The translations under genes were made by a program, and so were the position numbers. Source: Bacillus sp. CGMCC 1.16541 (lineage in GTDB: Bacteria > Bacillota > Bacilli > Bacillales > Bacillaceae_H). Taken from it: 64,000 bases of DNA. The stretch covers positions 248,001 through 312,000 of the forward strand of contig NZ_QFRU01000004.1 in the NCBI RefSeq assembly GCF_003184905.1, in the 5' to 3' direction. The notes beneath the pieces are model-generated. The model saw nothing but the letters and a program-made list of their open reading frames with translations, searched no databases and was not told the origin of the DNA. Below are positions 56,075-64,000 of the stretch, piece by piece; the stretch's first letter is position 1, and every line of letters begins with the position of its first letter.

Positions 56075-56479
56075 TTATTTTACAATGATTTTAAACGGCA
56101 TAGTTGCATGACCTACTCCGCACAGTACGGTACATTTACCTAGGTATTCACCTGCTTGCGATGCCACAAATTCAGCTGTTTGATTTTCTTCCACCTTCAC
56201 ATTTAATCCAGGAATCAACAGCCCGTGAGGAACACCGCCTTCACTATCTAATGTTAATTGAACCGTATCTCCTTTATTGACCACAACCTCTGCTGGCTCA
56301 AACGTAAAGTCTTCAGGGTTATCTCCTGTTTTCCCAACAACCGTCACTTCTTTTACTTCACCTGTTGCCGGCACTGACTCCTCATTTCCCGCACTGTTTT
56401 CTTGCTTCTCTGTACTGCCACATGCGGCTAACAGTCCAACCATGCTCATAGTCATTACTATCATCAACCATTTTTTCAT
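56075..56479 (-). CDS. Cupredoxin lipoprotein with a CuA-like copper site
   Basis: A 134-residue exported lipoprotein. The signal peptide ends in the lipobox LLAAC with Cys20, followed by a polar linker and a cupredoxin domain from about residue 42. His85 (VPHGLLIP), Cys116, Cys120, His124 and Met127 (CTVLCGVGHATM) keep the C-4-C-4-H-3-M spacing of the dinuclear CuA site of cytochrome oxidase subunit II. There are no membrane helices, so it is not an oxidase subunit. The ATG abuts the pgmB stop, with a GAGAGG site inside pgmB. Copper delivery or electron transfer is an inference. Confidence 0.85.
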   Translation of the reverse strand: MKKWLMIVMTMSMVGLLAACGSTEKQENSAGNEESVPATGEVKEVTVVGKTGDNPEDFTFEPAEVVVNKGDTVQLTLDSEGGVPHGLLIPGLNVKVEENQTAEFVASQAGEYLGKCTVLCGVGHATMPFKIIVK

Positions 56480-57142
56480 TTACTCTCTACCTCTCTCTGC
56501 GAATTTCTTTTGTATGTGTGTAAGTGTTAGTTCCGTTGTGGATTCTACATGCCAATCTGCATGTTCCATCGCTTCATGTGCACCGACTCCAATTGAAAAC
56601 ATGTCTGTTTGCTGAATCGCTTGTAAACCTGCTTCACCATCTTCGATTGCTACACAATCACGTGGCTTCACGTTTAGCGATGCTGCTGCGGTTAGAAAAA
56701 TCTCTGGATGAGGCTTTCCATACTTAATCGTTTTCACATCCACTACATGATCAAAGAGCGTAGACAACTCTAATTTGTGAAGAACAGCTTGTGCATTTGA
56801 GCTAGAAGAGGCAACAGCCGTCTTTATTCCTTCTTTTTGTAAAGAAGCTAACAGTTCTCGAATACCTGGTAAGCAATCTTTTGGAGTAAGCTGTTGAATA
56901 GACTCTTGATAAAAAGCATTCTTTTTCTCACCTAGCTGGACTTTCTCTTCTTCTGTATAAAATTGAGAACTTTGACGAATGAATGCTTCAATTGTTTCTT
57001 TTCGACTAATCCCTTGAAGCTGCTGATTCCATTCTTTTGTAAACGCAACCCCTACTTCATCAGCAATACGCTTATTGGCAAGGTAATATAAATGTACCGT
57101 GTCTGCAATCACTCCATCTAAATCAAAGATAACGGCTTTCAT
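56480..57142 (-). CDS. pgmB: Beta-phosphoglucomutase
   Basis: A 220-residue HAD-superfamily mutase that converts beta-glucose 1-phosphate, the product of maltose or trehalose phosphorylases, to glucose 6-phosphate. The nucleophile and acid-base aspartates are Asp7 and Asp9 in VIFDLDGVIADT. The cap-domain segment is LQGISRKETIEA, and TAVASSSSNAQ, IKYGKPHPEIFL and AIEDGEAGLQA follow. The ATG at 57142 follows GAGGGGAG. It diverges from the maltose/glucose PTS and MapP-like genes, which supports a maltose phosphorolysis route. Distinction from generic HAD phosphatases rests on the conserved motif set and context. Confidence 0.9.
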   Translation of the reverse strand: MKAVIFDLDGVIADTVHLYYLANKRIADEVGVAFTKEWNQQLQGISRKETIEAFIRQSSQFYTEEEKVQLGEKKNAFYQESIQQLTPKDCLPGIRELLASLQKEGIKTAVASSSSNAQAVLHKLELSTLFDHVVDVKTIKYGKPHPEIFLTAAASLNVKPRDCVAIEDGEAGLQAIQQTDMFSIGVGAHEAMEHADWHVESTTELTLTHIQKKFAERGRE

Positions 57143-57280
57143 GCATTCTCCCCTCTTTCTTTCCATTTATTTTAGCACAATAATAGCGTAAAAAGCTGTG
57201 ACGAAGCTGTTAAACTGCTCCTCTTTTTAATACCTAAAAAAAGAAAAAATAAAAAAATAGTAAAATAGCAAATAATACTA

Positions 57281-57309
57281 TTGCATTATGTAAGCACTTT
57301 TATTACAAT
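57281..57309 (+). promoter_or_regulatory. Sigma-A promoter of the PTS-mapP operon
   Basis: TTGCAT (57281-57286), 17 bases, TACAAT (57304-57309). Transcription would begin near 57316, giving a leader of about 110 bases. Confidence 0.7.
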
Positions 57310-57316
57310 AGGTTCA

Positions 57317-57330
57317 TGCAAACGGTTGCA
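57317..57330. promoter_or_regulatory. cre site at the PTS-mapP transcription start
   Basis: TGCAAACGGTTGCA fits the TGNAANCGNTNNCA catabolite-response consensus at every fixed position and starts at about +1 of the predicted promoter, the position for CcpA repression. Two more TTGCA units follow at 57336 and 57347. Confidence 0.7.
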
Positions 57331-57425
57331 CTGAGTTGCACAAAAGTTGCATTCAAATCTTGTTCTTTTAAACAATTCTTTTTAAAAATAATGAAAACCC
57401 ATACATAGGGGAGGGAGCTAACGTT

Positions 57426-59063
57426 ATGAAAAAATTATTTTCATTTGATTTTTGGCAAAAGTTCGGTAAAGCGTTATTAGTTGTTGTAGCCGTTATGCCA
57501 GCAGCAGGGATTATGATTTCCCTTGGTAAGTTAGTGGCGATGACTGGTGGAGACATCACATTGGTGCAAACGATTGCACGTGTGATGGAAGACATCGGTT
57601 GGGGTGTTATTACAAATCTTCACATTCTATTTGCAGTAGCCATCGGGGGCTCATGGGCGAAAGAACGTGCAGGCGGTGCTTTCGCAGCATTAATCGCATT
57701 TATTTTAATTAACCGTATCACTGGTGCAATCTTCGGTGTAAATGGGGCAATGCTTGCAGACCCAGAAGCAACGGTGAACTCATTATTCGGTCAAGAGTTA
57801 GTTGTAGCAGATTACTTCACATCTGTATTAGGTGCACCTGCTTTAAACATGGGTGTATTCGTCGGTATTATTTCAGGTTTCTTAGGTGCAAATCTTTTCA
57901 ACAAATACTATAACTACGATAAATTACCAGATGCATTATCATTCTTTAACGGGAAACGTTTCGTTCCATTCGTTGTAATTGGTGGATCAATTGTAACCGC
58001 TATTATTATGTCGTTAGTGTGGCCGTTTATCCAAGGCTTGCTTAACGATTTCGGTCAATGGATTGCAACATCTCGTAACACAGCGCCAATTATTGCGCCA
58101 TTCATCTTTGGTGCATTAGAGCGTCTATTACTACCTTTTGGTTTACATCACATGTTAACGGTTCCGATGAACTATACAGAACTTGGTGGAACGTATCAAA
58201 TTCTTACAGGTTCTGGCGCTGGCTCAACAGTAGCTGGACAAGATCCTTTATGGTTAGCTTGGATTGCAGACTTAAATAACTTCCTTGCAGCTGGCGACAC
58301 AGCTAGCTACAATCAATTATTAAATGATGTAACACCTGCTCGTTTTAAAGTAGGTCAAATGATTTTGTCTTGTGCATCATTAATTGGTATCGCGTATGCC
58401 ATGTACCGTAACGTAGACAAAGATAAGCGTGCAAAGTACAAATCAATGTTCTTCTCAGCTGGTTTAGCTGTATTTTTAACAGGTGTAACTGAGCCTATCG
58501 AATTCATGTTCATGTTTGCTGCTCCAGTACTATACGTTGTATATGCAGTTATGACTGGTTTAGCGTTTGCGGTTGTTGATTTAGTAGATGTACGTGTTCA
58601 CGCATTCGGTGTAATTGAGTTATTAACTCGTACACCAATGATCGTAAAAGCAGGTTTATGGTTAGACTTAGTAAACTTTGTTGTAGCATGTTTAGTATTC
58701 TTCGGTTTAAACTTTACAGTTGCAAACTTTATGATTAAGAAATTCAACTTCCCAACTCCGGGTCGTAACGGTAACTACATTGAAGATGAAGCAAGCACTG
58801 GCGGATCGAACGCTGTGAAAACAGATTCACTTGCTCCAACAATCATTGAGTTACTAGGTGGGAAAGAAAATATCCAAGACGTTGACGCGTGTATGACTCG
58901 TTTACGTGTAACAGTAAAAGATACGTCGTTTGTTGCAGGCGAAGCGGATTGGAAGAAAAACGGTGCATTAGGGTTAATCGTAAAAGATAAAGGTGTACAA
59001 GCTATTTACGGTCCAAAAGCTGATGTATTAAAATCAGATATTCAGGACTTGTTAGGAGCGTAA
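57426..59063 (+). CDS. PTS permease, maltose/glucose-specific EIICB (MalT-like)
   Basis: A 545-residue phosphotransferase permease. The EIIC domain (about 1-430) has 8-10 membrane segments with MPAAGIMISLGKL, PFGLHHMLTVPMNYTELGG and TGVTEPIEFMFMFAAPVLY. The EIIB domain (about 465-545) has the phosphorylated cysteine in DVDACMTRLRVTV. No EIIA domain is attached, so it must borrow one. Followed after 4 bases by a MapP-like phosphatase gene and divergent from pgmB, it resembles Enterococcus MalT, which imports maltose as maltose 6'-phosphate. Glucose uptake is an alternative. Confidence 0.9.
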   Translation: MKKLFSFDFWQKFGKALLVVVAVMPAAGIMISLGKLVAMTGGDITLVQTIARVMEDIGWGVITNLHILFAVAIGGSWAKERAGGAFAALIAFILINRITGAIFGVNGAMLADPEATVNSLFGQELVVADYFTSVLGAPALNMGVFVGIISGFLGANLFNKYYNYDKLPDALSFFNGKRFVPFVVIGGSIVTAIIMSLVWPFIQGLLNDFGQWIATSRNTAPIIAPFIFGALERLLLPFGLHHMLTVPMNYTELGGTYQILTGSGAGSTVAGQDPLWLAWIADLNNFLAAGDTASYNQLLNDVTPARFKVGQMILSCASLIGIAYAMYRNVDKDKRAKYKSMFFSAGLAVFLTGVTEPIEFMFMFAAPVLYVVYAVMTGLAFAVVDLVDVRVHAFGVIELLTRTPMIVKAGLWLDLVNFVVACLVFFGLNFTVANFMIKKFNFPTPGRNGNYIEDEASTGGSNAVKTDSLAPTIIELLGGKENIQDVDACMTRLRVTVKDTSFVAGEADWKKNGALGLIVKDKGVQAIYGPKADVLKSDIQDLLGA

Positions 59064-59067
59064 TTAC

Positions 59068-59859
59068 ATGAAACTTTTAACACTCAATTGCCACTCATGG
59101 CAAGAAGAAAATCAGCTAGAGAAAATTCAATCTCTAGCTGAGACTATCAAAGAAAACAGGTACGATGTCATTGCTTTACAAGAAGTGAGTCAACTCATTG
59201 AAAAGCCGCTTGTTTATGACAACGTAAAAGAAGGAAACTATGGACTTGTTTTAGTCGAGGAATTGAAAAAGCTTGGAATTGACGAGTATTCCCTTGTTTG
59301 GGACTTTGCTCATATCGGGTACGATGTGTATGAAGAAGGTTTAGCCATTTTAACAAAACATCCGATTGTTGAAAGTCATTCATTTTTCATCTCGCAAAGC
59401 AAGGACACAGATTTTTGGAAAACACGTCGCATTGTTGGTGCAACGATTGCTTATGACAATGAAGAGCTCTCGTTCTACTCTTGTCATCTTGGCTGGTGGA
59501 ACGATGAGGAAGAGCCAGTGAAAGAACAAATCGACGCACTGCTTGCTCACGTTCCAAAAGATAAGCCATTTTTCTTGATGGGTGACTTTAACAATAATGC
59601 TTATATTCGAAACGAAGGCTACGATTATCTCATGAGCCACAACCTCTATGATACGTATCAGTTAGCTGATGAGAAAGATAGCGGCATTACGGTTAAAGGT
59701 AAAATTGCTGGGTGGGATCAAAACAAACAGGATTTACGTATCGACCTTATTTTATCAAGCAAAGAAGTAGCCGTGGCGAAGTCGGCCGTTATCTTTAATG
59801 GTGAACATAAGCCTGTTGTCTCTGATCACTTTGGTGTAGAAGTTAACATACGCAAGTAA
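59068..59859 (+). CDS. mapP: Endonuclease/exonuclease/phosphatase-fold enzyme, MapP-like maltose 6'-phosphate phosphatase
   Basis: A 263-residue metal-dependent hydrolase with LLTLNCHSWQ, IALQEVS (metal glutamate), the catalytic histidine in YSCHLGWW, MGDFNNNAY and the C-terminal SDHFGVEV. The family includes nucleases and phosphatases. Its position 4 bases downstream of a maltose-type PTS gene is that of MapP in Enterococcus faecalis, which dephosphorylates maltose 6'-phosphate so that maltose can be phosphorolysed. Function is therefore inferred mainly from context. The operon ends at a strong terminator. Confidence 0.83.
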   Translation: MKLLTLNCHSWQEENQLEKIQSLAETIKENRYDVIALQEVSQLIEKPLVYDNVKEGNYGLVLVEELKKLGIDEYSLVWDFAHIGYDVYEEGLAILTKHPIVESHSFFISQSKDTDFWKTRRIVGATIAYDNEELSFYSCHLGWWNDEEEPVKEQIDALLAHVPKDKPFFLMGDFNNNAYIRNEGYDYLMSHNLYDTYQLADEKDSGITVKGKIAGWDQNKQDLRIDLILSSKEVAVAKSAVIFNGEHKPVVSDHFGVEVNIRK

Positions 59860-59886
59860 GCACGGCCATCAGGCCGTGCTTTTTTA
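59860..59886. terminator. Terminator after mapP
   Basis: GCACGGCC (59860-59867) and GGCCGTGC (59872-59879) around ATCA are followed by six T. The tail overlaps the end of the convergent ATPase gene. Confidence 0.93.
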
Positions 59887-60975
59887 ATACGTTAACTTGT
59901 TGATTTCATCGTTTAACTGCTGACGAAACGCATCAATCTTTGTAAAATCCATCGCTTCGACGTAATAATGTTCAAGCTGGTCGTGAAGTTGTTTTGCTTG
60001 AGCTAGACAAGCAATCGCTTCTTTCATTTTTGTTGAGTATCTTGCCGCCACGTCTTTTAATTCCTCTTCGTATTTCTCGTCTGTCCCACTCGCAATCACC
60101 GTTCCGTACATATCTACCACTTCATCTGAATCATGTTCTGGGAAATATTCATGAGGAGCCGTACTATCAAAGATCGCGAATCCAAGCTCTCTTACAATGA
60201 CCATGTCTAAGCTGTTTGGATCAAACCCACAATGATACACTTCTACATCAAAGCCTCGTTGCTCAGCGGCCGTCACCAACTTTTTAAGCATTGTCGATTT
60301 CCCAGATCCAGGACGACCTTTAATGAGATAGCGCTTTGCTAGCCCTTCTGTTAAGTTAGGCACAAAGTCAACGGCCCCTTTTGGCGTGGCAGCCCCAAGG
60401 AAGCGATGGCGAACATTGGCCGCTTTGTTTGATGATTTCCCTTGAAATAAAGAAGCAATTAAATTAGTAGTTAACTCATTAGCTTTTTGAAAATCCATAT
60501 TTTCAATATAGAATTTCTCCCACTCATCATGAACGCGCAATGCTTCTTCAAAATGACGATACGCCGCTTGAAATGATTGACTAATCTGATTAGAAAGCGT
60601 GACAATCACTTCTTTTTCACTAGCTAACTGTGCGGAATCCCACGCCGTTCCTAAATTCACATACTCCTCAATTGCCCCTGGTGCCTTTGGTTCAATAACA
60701 TGAGGAGCCGTCCCATCGACAATCCCCACTTTTAATGCAGGGATAATGACACCATCAATCGAACCGTTGTCCGATGCACAATGAATGTATTCTACATCGA
60801 AACCTTTGTCATTCCACTCTTGACCAATCTGTTTCATTAAAGTGGATTTCCCTGTGCCAGGTCCGCCTTTTAAAATGAATAAACGGTCTAACCCTTGTAA
60901 ATTGGAATCAAACAAGCTATGAAACCCTCTCGCTGTATTACCAGCTGCATAGTAGTTTTTCACGTTTCCAGCCAT
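59884..60975 (-). CDS. Duplicated P-loop ATPase of unknown function
   Basis: A 363-residue soluble protein made of two homologous halves. The first has LFILKGGPGTGKSTLMKQIG (about 32-51), EYIHCASDN and DGTAPHVIEPKAPG. The second has YLIKGRPGSGKSTMLKKLV (about 217-235), EVYHCGFDP and DSTAPHEYFPEHDSDE. Both Walker A motifs are intact. The halves also share a helical tail ending HDEWEKFYIENMDF or HDQLEHYYVEAMDF. I recognise the family as a conserved Bacillus/Clostridium ATPase without known role. The ATG follows AAGGGAGG. It stands alone between terminators. Confidence 0.85.
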   Translation of the reverse strand: MAGNVKNYYAAGNTARGFHSLFDSNLQGLDRLFILKGGPGTGKSTLMKQIGQEWNDKGFDVEYIHCASDNGSIDGVIIPALKVGIVDGTAPHVIEPKAPGAIEEYVNLGTAWDSAQLASEKEVIVTLSNQISQSFQAAYRHFEEALRVHDEWEKFYIENMDFQKANELTTNLIASLFQGKSSNKAANVRHRFLGAATPKGAVDFVPNLTEGLAKRYLIKGRPGSGKSTMLKKLVTAAEQRGFDVEVYHCGFDPNSLDMVIVRELGFAIFDSTAPHEYFPEHDSDEVVDMYGTVIASGTDEKYEEELKDVAARYSTKMKEAIACLAQAKQLHDQLEHYYVEAMDFTKIDAFRQQLNDEINKLTY

Positions 60976-61093
60976 GATAATCCTCCCTTAGTTGAAAGAA
61001 AATATGTCACATGTTCTAACATATGAACGCACATCAAAATGGGTGAATACCTAATAAGAAGTGAGACAGGATAAGGCTAAAAAATAATGAAAA

Positions 61094-61146
61094 AACTCCT
61101 TGCTCATGTATCCATTTATGTGAATGGAGGTTAGGAACAAGGAGTT
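61094..61146 (-). terminator. Terminator after the DUF6583-type gene
   Basis: AACTCCTTG (61094-61102) and CAAGGAGTT (61138-61146), with an inner CATT/AATG stem, are followed leftward by TTTTTTC. The flanking gap 60976-61204 holds no gene. Confidence 0.85.
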
Positions 61147-61204
61147 CTTTTAGGACAGAGTTACCGATGAGCAGTTGCTTCTTTGCTCTCAGATCCACTT
61201 ATAT

Positions 61205-62893
61205 TTAATAATACTTATTGCTCAATTCTTGCATTAGGGCTTGAATGCGATATGCTGCGTGTTCTTGTACAGCATACATATCTTCTTCAGTCATCTCTAA
61301 CACATTGATTGCGCTGTTTGTGTTCATTTTAGGCATCGTTACTTTGTCTTTTAATTCTGTCTTAGAATCTACGTTTAAGAATAGTGTTCCCGCTTCTTGA
61401 CCATCTTCTACGTTAAGTTCGATATCAAAGACATAATTCGCATATTCTTTTTCAAGATTAATATCTTGCTCTTGCATCAACATTCCATTTATAGCTGGGA
61501 TCCCTTCATCCGCTTGTAACGAGAATTCACGTTCCACTTTACCAGCCTCTTTAAATGTTGAGTCAACTGTTAACCCAACATTCGTTGGTTCAGCTCCTTT
61601 TTCTTCAAGCAGAAGGTTTAACGTGCGTTTTTCTACACGACTTTCTTTTTGTTTTTCAATTGCTTTTGTTGATTCAAAAGAAAGGAACGAGTCTGATTTC
61701 CCCTTTGTCCCTGCTTCAAATTTAAATGCTTTATCTGTTTTATTCTCACCAACAGGAACATTCTTTGTTTCTACTAAAAATTCGACTGCTTCTTCACTTT
61801 CGATATGATCTTTTGGCTGAACAGCCAGTTGCATATTGCGCTCAATGACAACATCTTCTTTTGTGACCAATAGCGTTGATGTAAAGCCCTTCGGATATTG
61901 AGCATCTTTAATATCTTGTTTCATTTCTTTTAGACCCTGTTCAATTTCTTTCTTTGCTACTTTAGGATCTGTATAATCAGCTTCCATTTGAGGCTGTATA
62001 TTCATAGAAGAAGCTTTGGCCATACTTACCATACGCTTTGTTAACATATCAATGAGCTTTTCATCTTCACTCATTCGACCTACAACGTTAGATAAAAACG
62101 TTTTTATTTCTTCTGGAGACATCGCTAACGTTACTTTTGTTAGCTTCATTTCTTCTCCTTCATGTTTATACGCAATTCCTTTTTCTTTTGTAAAATATTC
62201 TTCTTTTAGTTGGTCCATCATGAATGTTCCATAGTGTTCTTTTAAATGCGCTTGTTCTACCTCTGTTAACTTAGCATCTTTCCACTCAAAGTAATCAATT
62301 TCTAATGTTTCTGTTCCTGTGTAATACGGATCAAACATACGCATCAAGTTTCCGTAGTCATTCGTATTCAAATAAAAATAATCATCATAAATGAGTGGTA
62401 CTTTCACACCTGCTTGTTTTTCTGAATAAAACATGTCAAAGCCCACTTTTGTACCTTGTGAGTTTAACAAGATACTACTAGCACTCACTGCCGTTTTTGG
62501 GTCTTGCTCCGTTTTAACGGTAATGGCTGTTTCTTTTAAAATCTTTTGTAACATTTCTAAATTGGGATCTCCTTGTGCCATTTCCATGTCGACATTTCCA
62601 CTGATCTTCATGTCTGTGCTTGATGGCTTTTCAAATGTTTTTTCTTGAAACGCAAGTTGATCACCGTATTTGTTATGTATTTCTTTTGATAATTGTTGAT
62701 AGGCATTATATTCGGAGAGTAAATAAATATCTTTTGCAGACTTACTGAAGAACACACCGAACGTCACAGATGCGCCGATGAGTACAAAAATAAGAGCCGC
62801 CGCTACAATCCATTTCTTCGGAACACGCTTTGGTGTTTGTTCCGTTTCGATCGTAGCACCAGCTTCTGCTCTTGATGTATGTTGGTCATTCAC
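61205..62893 (-). CDS. Single-pass membrane protein, DUF6583-like, function unknown
   Basis: A 562-residue protein with a short cytoplasmic N-terminus, one membrane helix (WIVAAALIFVLIGASVTFGVFF, about residues 28-49) and a large extracytoplasmic domain rich in Lys, Glu and beta-strand-like segments. No cysteine pairs, enzyme motifs or lipobox are visible. It resembles proteins annotated DUF6583 in Bacillaceae; I cannot assign a role. The GTG start follows GAGGAG. It lies upstream of the liaS-liaR operon end on the same strand, separated by 164 bases. A role in envelope stress would be speculation. Confidence 0.7.
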   Translation of the reverse strand: MNDQHTSRAEAGATIETEQTPKRVPKKWIVAAALIFVLIGASVTFGVFFSKSAKDIYLLSEYNAYQQLSKEIHNKYGDQLAFQEKTFEKPSSTDMKISGNVDMEMAQGDPNLEMLQKILKETAITVKTEQDPKTAVSASSILLNSQGTKVGFDMFYSEKQAGVKVPLIYDDYFYLNTNDYGNLMRMFDPYYTGTETLEIDYFEWKDAKLTEVEQAHLKEHYGTFMMDQLKEEYFTKEKGIAYKHEGEEMKLTKVTLAMSPEEIKTFLSNVVGRMSEDEKLIDMLTKRMVSMAKASSMNIQPQMEADYTDPKVAKKEIEQGLKEMKQDIKDAQYPKGFTSTLLVTKEDVVIERNMQLAVQPKDHIESEEAVEFLVETKNVPVGENKTDKAFKFEAGTKGKSDSFLSFESTKAIEKQKESRVEKRTLNLLLEEKGAEPTNVGLTVDSTFKEAGKVEREFSLQADEGIPAINGMLMQEQDINLEKEYANYVFDIELNVEDGQEAGTLFLNVDSKTELKDKVTMPKMNTNSAINVLEMTEEDMYAVQEHAAYRIQALMQELSNKYY

Positions 62894-63057
62894 TATGTAT
62901 CGCTCCTCTTTGATTTTTTATACCTTGTTCATCATAGGGAAGCGAAAGGCTTATTTCTACCGTTTCGACAAAAGAAGACATTTATTGGTTATTTGGCAGG
63001 GGTGGTTTAGACTTATGAGTTGAGCGACATGTAGGTACAAAGACCATGATTATTTCC

Positions 63058-63690
63058 TTATTTAGCTAAATTGTGTTTAAACGCGTAAATTACAGCTTGC
63101 GTACGATCTTGAACTTCTAACTTACTTAAAATGTTACTTACATGTGTTTTGACCGTTTTTAACGCAATAAATAGCTCATCAGCAATTTCTTGATTCGTTT
63201 TTCCTTCAGCAATCAATAATAAAATTTCCATCTCTCTGGTTGTTAGTTGCTCATGTAAGTGTACCATCGGCTTTTGGCGCATCTTCATCATCATCTTTCC
63301 TGTTACTTCAGGTTCTAAGACAAATTGCCCTTCATACGTCGAACGGATAGCATTTGCAATTTCGCTTGCCTTTGACGTTTTTAACATATAGCTAACTGCA
63401 CCTGCTTCTAAAGCCGGATAGACTTTTTCATCGTCAAGGAAACTCGTGACAATAATCACCTTGGCTTCTGGCCAACTTTCAATAATGTTTTTCGTTGCCT
63501 CGATTCCGTCCATTCCATCCATGACTAAATCCATTAAAATGATATCAGGGCGTAACGACAATGCAAGCTCTATCGCATCTTTACCATTTGATGCTTCTCC
63601 TACCACTTCAATATCTGCTTGCGCGGATAAATAAGAAGACACTCCAATCCTTACCATTTCATGATCATCTACAAATAACACTCTAATCAT
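63058..63690 (-). CDS. liaR: NarL-family response regulator LiaR (VraR-like)
   Basis: A 210-residue response regulator of the cell-envelope-stress system triggered by lipid II-binding antibiotics. The receiver domain has [11 protein letters not shown] and the phosphoacceptor Asp54 in [13 protein letters not shown]. The C-terminal LuxR helix-turn-helix is [40 protein letters not shown]. The ATG at 63690 follows GGAGAGGGTG and overlaps the liaS stop. It aligns closely with B. subtilis LiaR along its whole length. Confidence 0.94.
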   Translation of the reverse strand: MIRVLFVDDHEMVRIGVSSYLSAQADIEVVGEASNGKDAIELALSLRPDIILMDLVMDGMDGIEATKNIIESWPEAKVIIVTSFLDDEKVYPALEAGAVSYMLKTSKASEIANAIRSTYEGQFVLEPEVTGKMMMKMRQKPMVHLHEQLTTREMEILLLIAEGKTNQEIADELFIALKTVKTHVSNILSKLEVQDRTQAVIYAFKHNLAK

Positions 63691-64000
63691 CGCTTTCACC
63701 CTCTCCTTTTACGAATGGTACTTTTACTTCTAGTCGTGTCCCTTTATCTTTTAGGCTCACAATCTTCATCATGCCACCAATTTCTAACGCTCGTTCATAC
63801 ATGTTTTGCAGCCCATAAGATCCTGCTTTTTCCGTTTCGACATCAAATCCTTTTCCATCATCTACAACTCGTAAAATAATTAAATCATCTCGTTGGACAA
63901 GTAATACGTCTAAGCTTGTCGCTTTTGCATGTCGAAGTGTATTGGAGACAGACTCTTGGAGAATGCGGAATAAATGATCTTCTACACCTTTATCTAATAA
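63683..64000 (-). CDS. liaS: Sensor histidine kinase LiaS, C-terminal end only
   Basis: The last 105 codons of a histidine kinase are present; the rest lies beyond the window. The ATPase domain shows the N box in [18 protein letters not shown], the G1 box in VVDDGKGFD and the G2 region [17 protein letters not shown], typical of the NarX/DesK/LiaS type. Its stop codon overlaps the liaR start by 8 bases, so the kinase and regulator are co-translated. Identity as LiaS rests on the linked liaR. Confidence 0.92.
   Translation of the reverse strand, partial: LLDKGVEDHLFRILQESVSNTLRHAKATSLDVLLVQRDDLIILRVVDDGKGFDVETEKAGSYGLQNMYERALEIGGMMKIVSLKDKGTRLEVKVPFVKGEGESDD

Overview
The window reads as chromosomal DNA of a low-GC, endospore-forming Firmicute of the Bacillaceae. 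The evidence is Spo0F, RsfA, CwlJ and GerQ, a Bacillus-type delta subunit of RNA polymerase, AGGAGG-type ribosome binding sites, and gene blocks in the order of the Bacillus subtilis ywj, ywi, ywh, ywg, ywf and ywd loci. The genus cannot be fixed by eye; a Priestia- or Bacillus-like species is an inference. No rRNA, tRNA, CRISPR array, prophage or insertion sequence was recognised.

Layout. 1-6.9 kb: murA (partial), a transaldolase-like aldolase, fbaA, spo0F, a DUF2529 gene, pyrG with a CTP-sensing leader, and rpoE. 7.1-17.7 kb: a leftward acyl-CoA degradation block (fadF, thiolase, hydroxyacyl-CoA dehydrogenase, two acyl-CoA dehydrogenases, a TetR regulator and fused isobutyryl-CoA mutase icmF). 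Two matching candidate operators lie in this block. 17.8-22.3 kb: cardiolipin synthase, uvsE, argS, ywiB. 22.4-27.4 kb: a sigma-54 activator divergent from a YfcC transporter plus isoaspartyl dipeptidase, with a textbook -24/-12 promoter between them. 27.4-27.8 kb: a tandem pair of structured intergenic repeats, with a third copy at 36.0-36.1 kb. 27.8-43.1 kb: speE-speB, a class A PBP, ywhD-ywhC, ywhB, ywgA, ywfO, a DUF1450 gene, rsfA, lipL, pta, hemQ, cwlJ-gerQ, ywdK, ywdI, ung and a staygreen-family gene. 43.5-47.8 kb: zwf and gndA (both NADPH-producing pentose phosphate steps) flanking a HypR/HypO-like pair. 48.1-54.0 kb: a YflT-like stress gene, then alanine metabolism (AGCS symporter, adeR, ald, alr). 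54.1-64 kb: pdxK/thiD, HAD phosphatase, a CuA-like lipoprotein coupled to pgmB, a maltose/glucose PTS permease with a MapP-like phosphatase, a duplicated P-loop ATPase, a DUF6583 gene, and liaR with the end of liaS.

How genes work together. FadF is the electron-transfer partner expected for the acyl-CoA dehydrogenases; thiolase, dehydrogenase and IcmF complete short and branched acyl-CoA turnover. PTS permease, MapP and PgmB suggest maltose uptake as maltose 6'-phosphate, dephosphorylation, phosphorolysis (phosphorylase not in the window) and conversion of beta-glucose 1-phosphate to glucose 6-phosphate. Symporter, AdeR, Ald and Alr form an alanine uptake, catabolism and racemisation cluster.

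The most unusual feature is the two-hairpin repeat family. Three copies have different stem sequences that nevertheless stay paired, with nearly invariant loops that are complementary to each other. It matches no element I can name.
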